From NCBI GenBank assembly GCA_041622675.1, contig JBFJYH010000052.1, positions 1 through 16,925 on the forward strand: a DNA stretch of 16,925 nucleotides, written 5' to 3'. Positions 1 to 7,831 of the stretch are shown here, piece after piece. The DNA comes from Reddybacter sp041622675 (GTDB taxonomy: Bacteria; Pseudomonadota; Gammaproteobacteria; Pseudomonadales; Porticoccaceae). Position 1 is the first letter of the stretch, and the number at the start of each line of letters is the position of its first letter. The notes below the pieces were generated by a model that had not been told where the DNA came from, searched no databases, and worked only from the letters and a program-made list of their open reading frames with translations. Both the position numbers and the translations under genes were made by a program.

Positions 1-85
1 CGACACCAACCGCAATACATAAACCCACCCACACCGATAGATAGCGTTCAAATAAACCCATCGGTGCTGCCGTATCCGTACTCAT
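1..85 (-). CDS. acr3: Acr3-family arsenite efflux permease, N-terminus only
   Basis: This is the first 28 codons of a gene that runs off the left edge of the window. The reading begins MSTDTAAPMGLFERYLSVWV and continues GLCIAVGV, which matches the cytoplasmic start and first membrane segment of ACR3-type arsenite/proton antiporters (typical start: LFERYLxLWV). Its ATG lies inside an ATGA overlap with the arsC stop codon, so it is translationally coupled as the last visible gene of the arsR-arsI-arsC-acr3 operon. The family exports As(III) across the inner membrane and would discharge the products of both ArsC and ArsI. ArsB is the alternative, but the N-terminal motif favours ACR3. The body of the protein, including its conserved cysteine, is not visible. 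Confidence 0.85.
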   Translation of the reverse strand, partial: MSTDTAAPMGLFERYLSVWVGLCIAVGV

Positions 86-492
86 AACAATTCATTCTCA
101 ATGCGATTTTTAAGTATCTGAAAAACGTCATCAAATGCCTTCTCGATTTCTTTGTGGGTACCTTCTACTTTAGCGGGGTCGGGTGTGCTCCAGTGCTGTT
201 TTTCACACTGGCCTAGAAAGACCGGACAACTTTCTCTGGCCGCTTCATCGCAAACGGTGATAAGTAAATCAAACTGTCGGTTTTCAAATTCGTCCCACGA
301 TTTACTTCGAGCTTCGCCAATAGCAATACCATGGCGTTTGAGCGTCTCGATAGATTGGGGATGAACATAACCAACGGGTAAGCTGCCAGCACTGACCGCG
401 CTGAACCGCCCCTTAGCCAGGTGATTAATCAGCGCCGCCGCCATAATGGAGCGACACGAATTGCCGGTGCAAAGAACGAGAACTTTTTGCAT
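82..492 (-). CDS. arsC: Arsenate reductase ArsC, low-molecular-weight phosphatase type
   Basis: The cytoplasmic enzyme reduces As(V) to As(III) for export. From the chosen start (MQKVLVLCTG) it has 136 residues. The LMW-PTP P-loop CTGNSCRS starts at Cys8, with Arg14 closing the C-x5-R anion pocket. Cys81 and Cys89 (VCDEAARESC) fit the redox pair that relays the disulfide to thioredoxin in the S. aureus pI258 class, and a late DP motif (STPDPA) supplies the general acid. ATG at 492 was chosen because it sits in a TGATG overlap with the arsI stop. A GTG at 504 would add four residues without family support. The gene lies between arsI and acr3 and ends in an ATGA overlap. It is unrelated to the glutaredoxin-linked E. 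coli plasmid R773 ArsC fold. Confidence 0.95.
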   Translation of the reverse strand: MQKVLVLCTGNSCRSIMAAALINHLAKGRFSAVSAGSLPVGYVHPQSIETLKRHGIAIGEARSKSWDEFENRQFDLLITVCDEAARESCPVFLGQCEKQHWSTPDPAKVEGTHKEIEKAFDDVFQILKNRIENELL

Positions 493-965
493 CACGCACA
501 ACACCCCGTTGCGCTCTCAGAAGGCCCACAAGCGTCCGGCTTGTCATTCGTTTGCGGCGCGCAACACGCGCCCTCATTGGAATCGATAGATGTCGAAAAC
601 AGCTGAGCGTCCGCCATGGTTTTGTAGGCCTCCCAGGAAATGCCCGAAGGGTCTTCGACCCACGATTTATCTGAGCGGGCGTAACAACAAACCGTCTCAC
701 CTTCATCAAAGATAGACATGTCTGCGCTCTTTAGACGTTCGCGCAATTCTTGCAGCTCGCTCTCTTCCTCGACCTGTAATCCCAAGTGGTCTACTCCCAC
801 TTTTCCAGCACGGGTAGAGATCGCAAAATTGATGCGCGGGTCATCCAGCATCCACTTGGCATAATCAGTCTTAGTTTTCATAGGTTCGGCGCCAAAAAGA
901 GCGCTGTAGAAGGTGATACTTTGCTGGAGGTTTTCCACCCCTATGTGAATGTGCATGCGTTTCAT
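492..965 (-). CDS. arsI: ArsI, C-As bond lyase (VOC/CadI family)
   Basis: This is a 157-residue vicinal-oxygen-chelate metalloenzyme. Family members are Fe(II)-dependent dioxygenases that split the carbon-arsenic bond of trivalent methyl- and aryl-arsenicals and release arsenite. The start MKRMHIHIGVENL is typical. The likely iron triad His5, His60 (VDHLGL) and Glu112 (SWEAYK) is present, as is the arsenic-binding vicinal pair Cys93-Cys94 in TVCCYARSDKSWV, which separates ArsI from other glyoxalase-fold proteins. Unusual is a C-terminal tail from about residue 125 with two more CC pairs and one single Cys, possibly an extra arsenical-capturing segment. The arsR stop lies 15 bp upstream, and an AAAGG Shine-Dalgarno precedes the ATG by 8 nt. 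CadI-like cadmium-induced proteins are the alternative name, but the operon context favours ArsI. Confidence 0.93.
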   Translation of the reverse strand: MKRMHIHIGVENLQQSITFYSALFGAEPMKTKTDYAKWMLDDPRINFAISTRAGKVGVDHLGLQVEEESELQELRERLKSADMSIFDEGETVCCYARSDKSWVEDPSGISWEAYKTMADAQLFSTSIDSNEGACCAPQTNDKPDACGPSESATGCCA

Positions 966-980
966 AAAGACTACCTTTCT

Positions 981-1355
981 TTAGGTGTTGATTGATGATT
1001 TAGGGTCACAGCAACTGGCGAGCTCAATAATCGAGCACCCCGCCTGTTTATCCTCGCGAATGCTCGCAAATTCAGCGCTGCAACAATCCTTGACGATGAA
1101 GGCGATCAAATCGCGAGTGATATCGAAGTTGGCTGAATAAATCACCGAACGACCCTCCTTGCGAGAAGCGATAACCCCCGCATTTGAAAGGTGGCTCAAA
1201 TGAAATGACAAGGTATTGTGTGGCGTACCCAGCGCCTCACTCAGCCCCCCCGCAGCGAGACCATCGGGGCCAGCCTGTACCAGTAAACGAAACGCCCTCA
1301 AACGAGTTTCCTGAGAAAGGGCATCAAACATAATAAGTGCTTCTTGTATATCCAT
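981..1355 (-). CDS. arsR: ArsR/SmtB-family arsenic-responsive repressor
   Basis: A 124-residue winged-helix repressor and the first gene of the ars operon. The N-terminus (DIQEALIMFDALSQETRLR) is the standard ArsR opening, and the recognition helix region is around residues 46-60 (HNTLSFHLSHLSNAG). It lacks the classic ELCVCDL sensor in the DNA-binding helix. Instead the cysteines are C-terminal: Cys91-Cys92, Cys107 and Cys115-Cys116. Known family members with a C-terminal cysteine site (for example Acidithiobacillus ferrooxidans ArsR) bind As(III), and some with a vicinal pair prefer methylarsenite. A sensor of organoarsenicals would fit the adjacent arsI, but ligand choice is inference. The ATG at 1355 overlaps the palindromic operator and has no Shine-Dalgarno, consistent with a leaderless message. 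Confidence 0.93.
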   Translation of the reverse strand: MDIQEALIMFDALSQETRLRAFRLLVQAGPDGLAAGGLSEALGTPHNTLSFHLSHLSNAGVIASRKEGRSVIYSANFDITRDLIAFIVKDCCSAEFASIREDKQAGCSIIELASCCDPKSSINT

Positions 1356-1377
1356 ATGTCTAGACTAGTGGACATAT
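1354..1377. promoter_or_regulatory. Probable ArsR operator (perfect inverted repeat)
   Basis: ATATGTC at 1354-1360 is matched exactly by GACATAT at 1371-1377 with a 10-bp spacer. The repeat covers the arsR start codon and the predicted -10, where a repressor would block initiation. A third half-site, GACATAT, occurs at 1399-1405. Position and symmetry fit an ArsR dimer site; binding is inferred. Confidence 0.6.
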
Positions 1378-1390
1378 TAGCATTCGTCAA
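1362..1390 (-). promoter_or_regulatory. Predicted ars operon promoter, possibly leaderless
   Basis: On the minus strand a -35 TTGACG (1390-1385) is separated by 17 bp from a weak -10 TAGTCT (1367-1362). The expected start of transcription, seven bases beyond the -10, falls on the A of the arsR ATG at 1355. The message would have no leader, which agrees with the missing Shine-Dalgarno. The -10 matches only three of six consensus positions. Confidence 0.4.
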
Positions 1391-1733
1391 CCTTTATCGA
1401 CATATTGCCGTCAGCTCGATTGGAAGCAAAGCGCAATCAGTAAATGGGCTAGCACCACAAGACAGTGAGTTGCCAGTTACAGCACAGTGACTACTCTTTA
1501 TTCTCCCAAGCAGTTTAAAGACATGGGTTTTATATAAGGCAGTCACCTGAGCCCAATATCCACACCACTGCAAAAAAATTGCGGTCTCTCTACGGTCAAA
1601 AAAGTCACTTATCATTGAAATTTAACTGGAATTTAAACACCATAGAAAACTCTGAGGCGGCGCTTGAAAATAAAGCCCGCTACCACTCTCTGGTGTGAAA
1701 CGCCACCACGGCTCTAGCGGTTATTCCCCAACT
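1391..1733. other. Intergenic region between ars and RND operons
   Basis: About 340 bp separate the divergent arsR and RND operons. The stretch must hold the RND operon promoter, but no hexamer pair stands out: a TTGAAA at 1615-1620 lacks a good -10 partner. A third GACATAT half-site lies at 1399-1405. A 73-codon open frame on the minus strand (1394-1615) has no recognisable protein character and is not called. Confidence 0.5.
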
Positions 1734-2882
1734 ATGCATCTAAAAAATCATCGAGAACCACTGCGACGAGCCTTGAAACCCAGTGCGTGCCATTTACTGC
1801 TCATTGTTCTGTCTACGCCGCTGCTATTGATGGCAAACCCATCCTATGGCGACAAGCACTCCCACGCACTACCAGTCATTGTCGCACCGGTGCGACAAGC
1901 GGTTAAGTTTGCCGACACCATTGAGGCTTTGGGCACCGCCCGTGCCAACGAGAGTGTCACGTTAACCACCAATGTCACCGAGACCGTCAGCGCCATCACT
2001 TTTGAAGATGGCCAGCAGATTAAAAAAGGGGACCTGTTGGTGATACTTGAAAAAAGCGAAGAAGACGCTGAATTAAAAGCCGCGCGGGCCGTGCTAGATG
2101 AGCGTCGCGCCGCCTTCGAACGAGCCAGTGACCTGGAGAAAAAACAGGCCATGTCTACCGCCAAGCTGAAAGAGCGTGAAGCACTTTTGAAACAGAGTGA
2201 AGGCAATATAGAAGCTATTGAGGCGCGCATCGCCAACCGTATGATTAAGGCTCCTTTTGACGGTGTCCTCGGTCTGCGCAATATCAGCCCGGGCGCCTTG
2301 CTCAGACCCGGAGACCCAATCACCACGCTTGACGACCTAGACCCCATCAAAGTGGACTTTCAAGTGCCCTCAATTTTCCTTCAAGACTTACACCGCGGTC
2401 TGCCGGTAAAGGGGCGTGTACAGGCGCTCGGCAACCGGGTATTCGAGGGCAAAATCACCATGATCTCCACTCAGGTAGACCCGCTTACTCGCACCCTGAC
2501 CGTACGGGCGCTGTTCGCCAATTCCAACGGCGAATTGCGTCCCGGTTTACTGATCAACATCAATCTGTCCCACAACTTGCGCGACGCCCTGTTAATTCCT
2601 GAGGAGGCTATCATACAACGGGATAGGCGCAAATTTGTGATGGTCATCAACCATTCTGTCAATCCACCCATCGCGGAAGAACGACAGATTTCCAGCGGTC
2701 GGAGAATACCCGGAGAGATCGAAATTACCGAGGGGCTCGCCCCTAACGACCAAGTCATAGTGCACGGTTTAATGCGCGTAAGTTCCGGTGACCCAGTGAC
2801 GATAAAAGCCCTGCAAGAGGCTGATGAAGCGTTGCAGCAGATGCTCGACGGCACTGACAAAGCCCGGCAAAATCCACGATGA
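1734..2882 (+). CDS. RND efflux periplasmic adaptor (membrane fusion protein)
   Basis: The adaptor links the inner-membrane pump to the outer-membrane channel. After a basic N-terminus and a hydrophobic export segment (around LLLIVLSTPLLLMA) come the HlyD-type domains: a lipoyl half (ANESVTL, then FEDGQQIKKGDLL), an alpha-hairpin rich in Glu, Lys and Ala that should be coiled coil, the second lipoyl half (IKAPFDGVLGLRNISPGALL), a beta-barrel (VDPLTRTLTVRALF, then LRPGLLININL) and a C-terminal membrane-proximal domain. The signal segment has no clear lipobox. The start is uncertain: ATG at 1734 gives 382 residues, while an in-frame GTG at 1695 would add 13; neither has a clear Shine-Dalgarno. 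The stop overlaps the pump start as ATGA. It resembles adaptors of HAE-1 drug pumps more than CusB-type metal adaptors. Confidence 0.92.
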   Translation: MHLKNHREPLRRALKPSACHLLLIVLSTPLLLMANPSYGDKHSHALPVIVAPVRQAVKFADTIEALGTARANESVTLTTNVTETVSAITFEDGQQIKKGDLLVILEKSEEDAELKAARAVLDERRAAFERASDLEKKQAMSTAKLKEREALLKQSEGNIEAIEARIANRMIKAPFDGVLGLRNISPGALLRPGDPITTLDDLDPIKVDFQVPSIFLQDLHRGLPVKGRVQALGNRVFEGKITMISTQVDPLTRTLTVRALFANSNGELRPGLLININLSHNLRDALLIPEEAIIQRDRRKFVMVINHSVNPPIAEERQISSGRRIPGEIEITEGLAPNDQVIVHGLMRVSSGDPVTIKALQEADEALQQMLDGTDKARQNPR

Positions 2883-5800
2883 AGCTCTCTGACATCTCGA
2901 TCACGCGCCCGGTCTTCGCCAGTGTAATATCACTCTTGCTGGTCGCTTTTGGCGTTGTGTCATTTTTGCAGATGCCATTGCGGGAGTACCCTGATATCGA
3001 CCCGCCAATTGTCACCATTGAGACCAACTATTTAGGTGCGGCGGCCACTGTGGTGGAAACCCGCGTGACCCAACCCATAGAGGACAGAATAGCCGGTGTT
3101 GAGGGCATAAATTTCATTAACTCTGCCAGTACCGACGGGCGCTCCAGTATTTCTGTTGAATTCTCGACCAATCGCAATATCGACGATGCGGCGAATGATA
3201 TTCGCGATCGTATTTCAAACGTGTTGGAAAATCTTCCCGAAGAAGCCGACCCACCGGAAATTCAAAAAACCGATGCCAATGACGATGTAATCATCTGGAT
3301 TAGTCTGACCAGTGAGAACATGAATGTTATTGAAATAACAGACTATGCACAGCGCTACCTGGTGGATCGCTTCTCTATTTTGCCGGGTGCGGCGCGGGTG
3401 CGGATCGGTGGTGGCGTAGAGTACGCCATGCGCATCTGGCTGGATCGAAATAAAATGGCGGCCAAGCAAATCACCGTCACCGATATCGAGTCGGCACTGC
3501 GCGCGGAAAATATTGAGCTGCCCGCCGGTAGTATCGAGTCGGTTGAAAAACAGTTCACCGCACGCACCCAACGCGCCTACCAAACGGCTGCCGATTTTAG
3601 CGCACTGGTCATTGGCCGCAGCGACAACAATGATTATCTCGTCAGACTCGGGGATGTCGCCCGAATAGAGAAAGGCGCGGTCGAGGACCGCACCTTTTTC
3701 CGCGCCAATGGCCAGCCCCGTGTCGGCCTCGGTCTGATCAAACAATCGACGGCAAACACAGTCGCGGTAGCCCAGGCTGCTACCGCCGAGATCCAGCGTA
3801 TTGCTCCGACGTTGCCATCGGGTATGAGAATCAGCCCCTCCTACGACACCTCAGTTTTTGTACAAGACGCCATTGATCAGGTCTACAAAACCTTGGGAAT
3901 AGCCATTGCTCTGGTTGTTATGGTTATCTGGGGCTTTCTCGGCAGCGCCCGGGCCATGCTAATCCCCGCAGTGACGATTCCGGTAGCCATTATCTCCAGC
4001 TTTAGCGTGCTGCTAGTAATGGGCTTTTCAATTAACTTACTGACCTTGCTCGCGCTGGTGCTATCTATTGGGCTCATTGTCGACGATGCCATTGTGGTAC
4101 TCGAAAACATCTCCCGGCGCATTGAGGCAGGTGATCCACCCCTGACAGCAGCATTTTACGGCACCCGGCAGGTTGGCTTCGCCGTTATTGCTACATCGGT
4201 GGTGCTAGTTGCCGTTTTTGTACCCATCGTCTTTCTCTCTGGGGACCTCGGCAGACTATTCTCAGAATTCGCACTCACCATGTCTGCCGCAGTGGTGTTC
4301 TCGACACTGGTGGCGCTGAGCCTATCGGCCATGCTGGCGTCAAAATTACTCGGCAAAAGCGAGAAAAACCGCGCCAGCTTGAAAATTGAAACCTGGTTTG
4401 AAGCCTTCAAAGCCCGCTACCTTCGTCTATTGGCGCGCGGCATCGATAAACCCTGGGCCGTCGGACTGCTTTTTGGCGGGGTGGTATTTATAGGCCTTGT
4501 ACTGTTTAACAATATCCCATCCGAATACGCCCCCAAAGAAGATCGCGGCGCTTTTTTTATCTTGGTCAATGGCCCCGAGGGTGCCTCTTATAAGCACATG
4601 AGCGAGTATATGACGCTGATCGAGAGCCGCTTAATGCCCTTAGTCGACGCCGGCGAGGCCAAGGAAATACTGGTTAGAACCCCGAGGGGCTTTGGTAACA
4701 TTTCCAGTTTCAACAATGGCTTTGTTATCGTGGTACTGGAGCCTTGGAACCAGCGTCGATCCGGGTGGACTGTCATGGATGATGTTAGACACAGGCTTAA
4801 GGATTTGACCGGTGTCAGAGCGTTTCCCATCATGCGCCAGGGCTTTGGGGGTGGCGCACAAAAACCACTACAATTTGTCATTGGCGGGGGCAGCTACTCA
4901 GAGCTTGCACAATGGCGGGACATCATCTTCGCCGAGATCGCCAACAACAACCCGGGCTTTGTCGGCCTCGATCACGACTATAAGGAGACCAAACCCCAGT
5001 TACAAATCGTCACCAACCGTGACCGAGCCGCGGACTTGGGCATCAGCACTTTGGCCATTGGCGCAACCCTCGAGACCATGTTGGGGGGGCGCCGGGTGAC
5101 AACCTATATTGACGATGGTGAAGAATATGACGTTATTCTCGAGGGGGAGCGAGACGCCCAACGCACACCCACCAATATCGAAAATATCTACCTGCGTTCC
5201 GCCACTAGTGGCAGCCTGATTCCCCTATCCAACCTGGTCAACATTGAAGAGATTGCCGATGCGAGCTCACTCAACCGCTACAATCGGGTGCGCGCCATCA
5301 CCCTAGACGGCAACCTCGCTGAAGGCTTCGCCCTCAGCGAAGCCCTCGCCTACCTCGAGAATCTGGTGCGCGAAAAACTGCCGGAAACGGCGGTCATCGA
5401 TTACAAGGGCCAGTCACTGGACTTAAAAAGTAGCGGAACATCCATGCAGTTCGTCTTCCTACTTGGCATTGTTGTGGTGTTCCTCGTGCTGGCGGCGCAA
5501 TTTGAAAGCTATATTCACCCAATGGTGATCATGCTCACCGTACCGCTGGCGATTACCGGTGCCTTGGCGGGGCTCTTCCTGGTGGGCGGAACGCTGAATA
5601 TTTATACCCAGGTTGGACTCATTATGTTGGTGGGGCTGGCCGCCAAAAACGGCATTTTAATCGTCGAATTTGTCAACCAGCTACGGGACCAGGGCACCGC
5701 CTTTCGCGAAGCCATACTGGAAGCCTCCGGCACGCGGCTACGACCCATTATTATGACCGGCATTACCACCGTGGCCGGCTCCCTGCCGTTAATATTTTCA

Positions 5801-5992
5801 AGCGGTGCAGGGGCGGAAACCCGCTTTGCCATCGGGGTTGTGATGTTCTTCGGCGTCCTCGCCGCGACAGCCTTTACATTGATCGTTGTACCCGTTACTT
5901 ATAGTGTTCTGTGCAAGCATACCGGCTCCCCCGGGGATGTGCGCCGCGCCTTGGCCGGTCAGCAAACGATTGAAAAAAAGGTTGGTCCATGA
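2879..5992 (+). CDS. RND multidrug efflux permease, HAE-1 family
   Basis: This is a 1037-residue proton-driven inner-membrane transporter of the AcrB class. The N-terminus (SDISITRPVFASVISLLL) and REYPDIDPP are hallmarks. The two duplicated halves each carry a membrane domain and a large periplasmic loop. The proton-relay pair Asp402-Asp403 lies in TM4 (GLIVDDAIVVLENI), and the partner Lys923 in TM10 (LAAKNGILIVEF), corresponding to AcrB D407/D408/K940. It therefore appears functional. Acidic TM4 residues of this kind and a normal HAE-1 length argue against a CusA-type heavy-metal pump, despite the neighbouring ars operon. Both ends are ATGA overlaps with the adaptor and channel genes. The substrates cannot be read from the sequence; no local TetR or two-component regulator accompanies it. 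Confidence 0.95.
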   Translation: MKLSDISITRPVFASVISLLLVAFGVVSFLQMPLREYPDIDPPIVTIETNYLGAAATVVETRVTQPIEDRIAGVEGINFINSASTDGRSSISVEFSTNRNIDDAANDIRDRISNVLENLPEEADPPEIQKTDANDDVIIWISLTSENMNVIEITDYAQRYLVDRFSILPGAARVRIGGGVEYAMRIWLDRNKMAAKQITVTDIESALRAENIELPAGSIESVEKQFTARTQRAYQTAADFSALVIGRSDNNDYLVRLGDVARIEKGAVEDRTFFRANGQPRVGLGLIKQSTANTVAVAQAATAEIQRIAPTLPSGMRISPSYDTSVFVQDAIDQVYKTLGIAIALVVMVIWGFLGSARAMLIPAVTIPVAIISSFSVLLVMGFSINLLTLLALVLSIGLIVDDAIVVLENISRRIEAGDPPLTAAFYGTRQVGFAVIATSVVLVAVFVPIVFLSGDLGRLFSEFALTMSAAVVFSTLVALSLSAMLASKLLGKSEKNRASLKIETWFEAFKARYLRLLARGIDKPWAVGLLFGGVVFIGLVLFNNIPSEYAPKEDRGAFFILVNGPEGASYKHMSEYMTLIESRLMPLVDAGEAKEILVRTPRGFGNISSFNNGFVIVVLEPWNQRRSGWTVMDDVRHRLKDLTGVRAFPIMRQGFGGGAQKPLQFVIGGGSYSELAQWRDIIFAEIANNNPGFVGLDHDYKETKPQLQIVTNRDRAADLGISTLAIGATLETMLGGRRVTTYIDDGEEYDVILEGERDAQRTPTNIENIYLRSATSGSLIPLSNLVNIEEIADASSLNRYNRVRAITLDGNLAEGFALSEALAYLENLVREKLPETAVIDYKGQSLDLKSSGTSMQFVFLLGIVVVFLVLAAQFESYIHPMVIMLTVPLAITGALAGLFLVGGTLNIYTQVGLIMLVGLAAKNGILIVEFVNQLRDQGTAFREAILEASGTRLRPIIMTGITTVAGSLPLIFSSGAGAETRFAIGVVMFFGVLAATAFTLIVVPVTYSVLCKHTGSPGDVRRALAGQQTIEKKVGP

Positions 5993-7473
5993 AGCGGCAA
6001 CCCACGGACAATATTTCTATTTTTATTTATCCCTTCAAACTAAAGCGCAACGCGGTGCTCGTCGCCCTGCTGCTTGTCACTGCCGTTATTATGTCGAGCT
6101 GCACCGTCGGCCCCGACTATATTCCACCCCAGCTTGAGGCTAACGATCAATGGTCGACCTCAGCCCCCGCGATCAACAAGGGTGAGCGCCAACTGAGCCA
6201 ATGGTGGAGCCAGTTCGATGACTCCACCCTGGAAAATTATATTGATCAGGCCGTGGCCCATAATAAAACGCTGTCGATCGCGAAGAGCAATATTCTCCGC
6301 GCCCATGCTCTGCGCAGGCAAACGGGGTCGTTGTTTGCCCCCACTGTAGATGGCAACCTCAGCCACACCCGCCAGGGCACGAGTGGCACCACGTCCAATA
6401 CCTTCTCGGCGGGCTCTCGACAGACCCTTTACAACGCCGGCATTATTAGCAACTGGGAGCTGGATATTTTTGGAGGACTGCGTCGCCAGGCCAATGCCAG
6501 CGACGCCCGTCTGGAAAGCGCCATTGCCAATAAAGACACAGTATTGCTCGGCATTGTCGCCGAAGTGGGCCGCACCTACTTCGATATACTGGGTCTGCAA
6601 AAACGCATCGACATTATTGAAACGAACATCGCCCTGCAAAGTAAAACCTATGAGCTGATCGAAGACCTTTTCAAAGCCGGTGAAGCCAACGAGTTTGATC
6701 TTTCCCGCGCGCGCGCTCAGGAACAGCTGACCCGGTCTCGACTCCCCGATTTGAAGGCAGAGATGAAAGCCAGCATATTTCGATTATCGGTGCTTTTGGG
6801 CCAGCCCCCTGAATTTCTGCTCACCAACTTTGCCTCTGCACAAGCCCTGCCCCAAGCCCCTGATATCATTCCTACCGGTATACGCTCCGATGTGTTGCGT
6901 AGAAGACCAGACATTCGCAGGGCTGAACGGGATCTGGCCGCCGCCACCGAGGATATTGGTGTTCACGTTGCAGAGCTCTTCCCGCGGTTTTTCCTGACTG
7001 GCGGTATTGGCCGCGCATCCAACACCAGCCACGACTTGGCCGATCAACTGAGTAACACCTTTTCCTTCGGCCAGTTAATGCAGTGGCCAATTTTTAGCGC
7101 CGGTCGTATTCGCGCACAGATCGACGTCGAAAAAGCGGAGGCAGCGATGGCCGCTGACTATTATGTGCAAACACTATTAAACGCCCTCAGCGAGGTTGAA
7201 ACTTCGCTGGCCCGTTACATCGAAAAGCGGGCTACCCAGAATAAATTACAACGCGCATTCGCCAGCCAACAACGCGCGGCTGCCTTGGCCCGAGTATTGT
7301 TCCACGCTGGCGAAACAGATTTTCTAGCGGTGCTCGATGCTGAGCGGACACTAAGCGATGTGGAAGACAATCTCGCGACCAGCGAAACTGATGTTCTATT
7401 GAATTTGGTGACGGTCTATGCCGCCCTTGGGGGTGGTTGGCAATCTTATTCGTCGACAAGTGCAGCCAACTAA
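5989..7473 (+). CDS. Outer-membrane efflux lipoprotein, NodT/OprM family
   Basis: The 494-residue channel completes the tripartite pump. A long basic N-terminus is followed by a hydrophobic segment and a lipobox-like IMSSC, making Cys38 the probable lipidation site. CTVGPDYIPP just after it is the standard start of mature OprM/NodT proteins. Two OEP repeats follow, with typical features such as NWELDIFGGLRR, LLGQPPEFLL, DVLRRRPDIRRAERDL, and NALSEVETSLARY near the end. In the family these trimerise into a beta-barrel with a long periplasmic alpha-helical tunnel. The ATG lies in an ATGA overlap with the pump gene. The last codon and the stop merge into a heptanucleotide tandem repeat. Confidence 0.95.
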   Translation: MKRQPTDNISIFIYPFKLKRNAVLVALLLVTAVIMSSCTVGPDYIPPQLEANDQWSTSAPAINKGERQLSQWWSQFDDSTLENYIDQAVAHNKTLSIAKSNILRAHALRRQTGSLFAPTVDGNLSHTRQGTSGTTSNTFSAGSRQTLYNAGIISNWELDIFGGLRRQANASDARLESAIANKDTVLLGIVAEVGRTYFDILGLQKRIDIIETNIALQSKTYELIEDLFKAGEANEFDLSRARAQEQLTRSRLPDLKAEMKASIFRLSVLLGQPPEFLLTNFASAQALPQAPDIIPTGIRSDVLRRRPDIRRAERDLAAATEDIGVHVAELFPRFFLTGGIGRASNTSHDLADQLSNTFSFGQLMQWPIFSAGRIRAQIDVEKAEAAMAADYYVQTLLNALSEVETSLARYIEKRATQNKLQRAFASQQRAAALARVLFHAGETDFLAVLDAERTLSDVEDNLATSETDVLLNLVTVYAALGGGWQSYSSTSAAN

Positions 7474-7501
7474 GGACTAAGGACTAAGGACTAAGGACTA
7501 A
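7470..7501. repeat. CTAAGGA heptanucleotide tandem repeat over a stop codon
   Basis: The 7-bp unit CTAAGGA occurs four times in a row plus a partial fifth copy (CTAA), without mismatch. It begins in the last codon of the outer-membrane channel gene, and the TAA of the first unit is that gene's stop. Since 7 is not a multiple of 3, the tract places TAA in all three frames. An isolated GGACTAAG recurs at 7832-7839. Confidence 0.95.
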
Positions 7502-7785
7502 TCGAGATTATCCAGTCCCGGGCCCTATATGCCCACCGCATTCATCGCAGTGACTTCGAGCCATGTCACCTCCCATGTTCACGTCCCCGGCTTCTATAAT
7601 TATCGTAGCCACCGAGAAACCCTTGCCACCATTACCCAGGGTAGGGCCACAAGAAGTGAACCGCATGACCCGACTGGCGGCAGAGTTAAGCAAGCGCCGA
7701 AATATGAGCGTTGCACGTCCCGACCCGCCACGACTGAACGACTCAGCTTACACACCTAACCAACTTTAGATGCTGGAGCGCCATA

Positions 7786-7799
7786 AAATAGCCCTATTT
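7786..7799. repeat. Short AT-rich palindrome
   Basis: AAATAG at 7786-7791 is mirrored by CTATTT at 7794-7799 around a CC centre. As RNA it would form at best a weak hairpin. It lies beside a longer inverted repeat at 7806-7831, and the two together may form a termination or processing region downstream of the phnA-like gene. No role is established. Confidence 0.4.
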
Positions 7800-7805
7800 A
7801 TTAAG

Positions 7806-7831
7806 CTAGGTATCAATCTAAAGATACCTAG
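7806..7831. terminator. 9-bp perfect inverted repeat, possible terminator
   Basis: CTAGGTATC (7806-7814) and GATACCTAG (7823-7831) pair perfectly around an 8-nt loop. The repeat lies 39 bp beyond the stop of the phnA-like gene and at the end of the non-coding stretch behind the RND operon, where a terminator for either unit would be expected. No uridine tract follows on either strand, so an intrinsic terminator is doubtful and a protein-binding palindrome remains possible. Confidence 0.4.

Noticed and set aside
1394..1615. 73-codon minus-strand open frame between arsR and the RND operon
   Set aside because: No recognisable domain, no ribosome site of note, and it fills a region that must hold divergent promoters.
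1844..2350. 168-residue minus-strand frame opposite the RND adaptor gene
   Set aside because: Ser/Ala/Arg-rich composition typical of an antisense shadow; the plus-strand frame is a clear HlyD-type adaptor.
3215..3745. 176-residue minus-strand frame inside the RND pump gene
   Set aside because: Lies entirely within a well-supported 1037-residue pump and has no protein-family character.
2879..5992. Heavy-metal (CusA-type) RND pump suggested by the adjacent ars genes
   Set aside because: Motifs and length fit HAE-1 drug pumps, including the Asp402-Asp403 and Lys923 relay; no methionine-relay features of CusA were seen.
6160..6639. 159-residue minus-strand frame inside the outer-membrane channel gene
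   Set aside because: Complement of conserved OEP coding sequence; a shadow frame.
7470..7501. CRISPR-like or origin iteron array
   Set aside because: Units of 7 bp with no spacers and only four and a half copies; too short for either, and no Cas or replication gene nearby.
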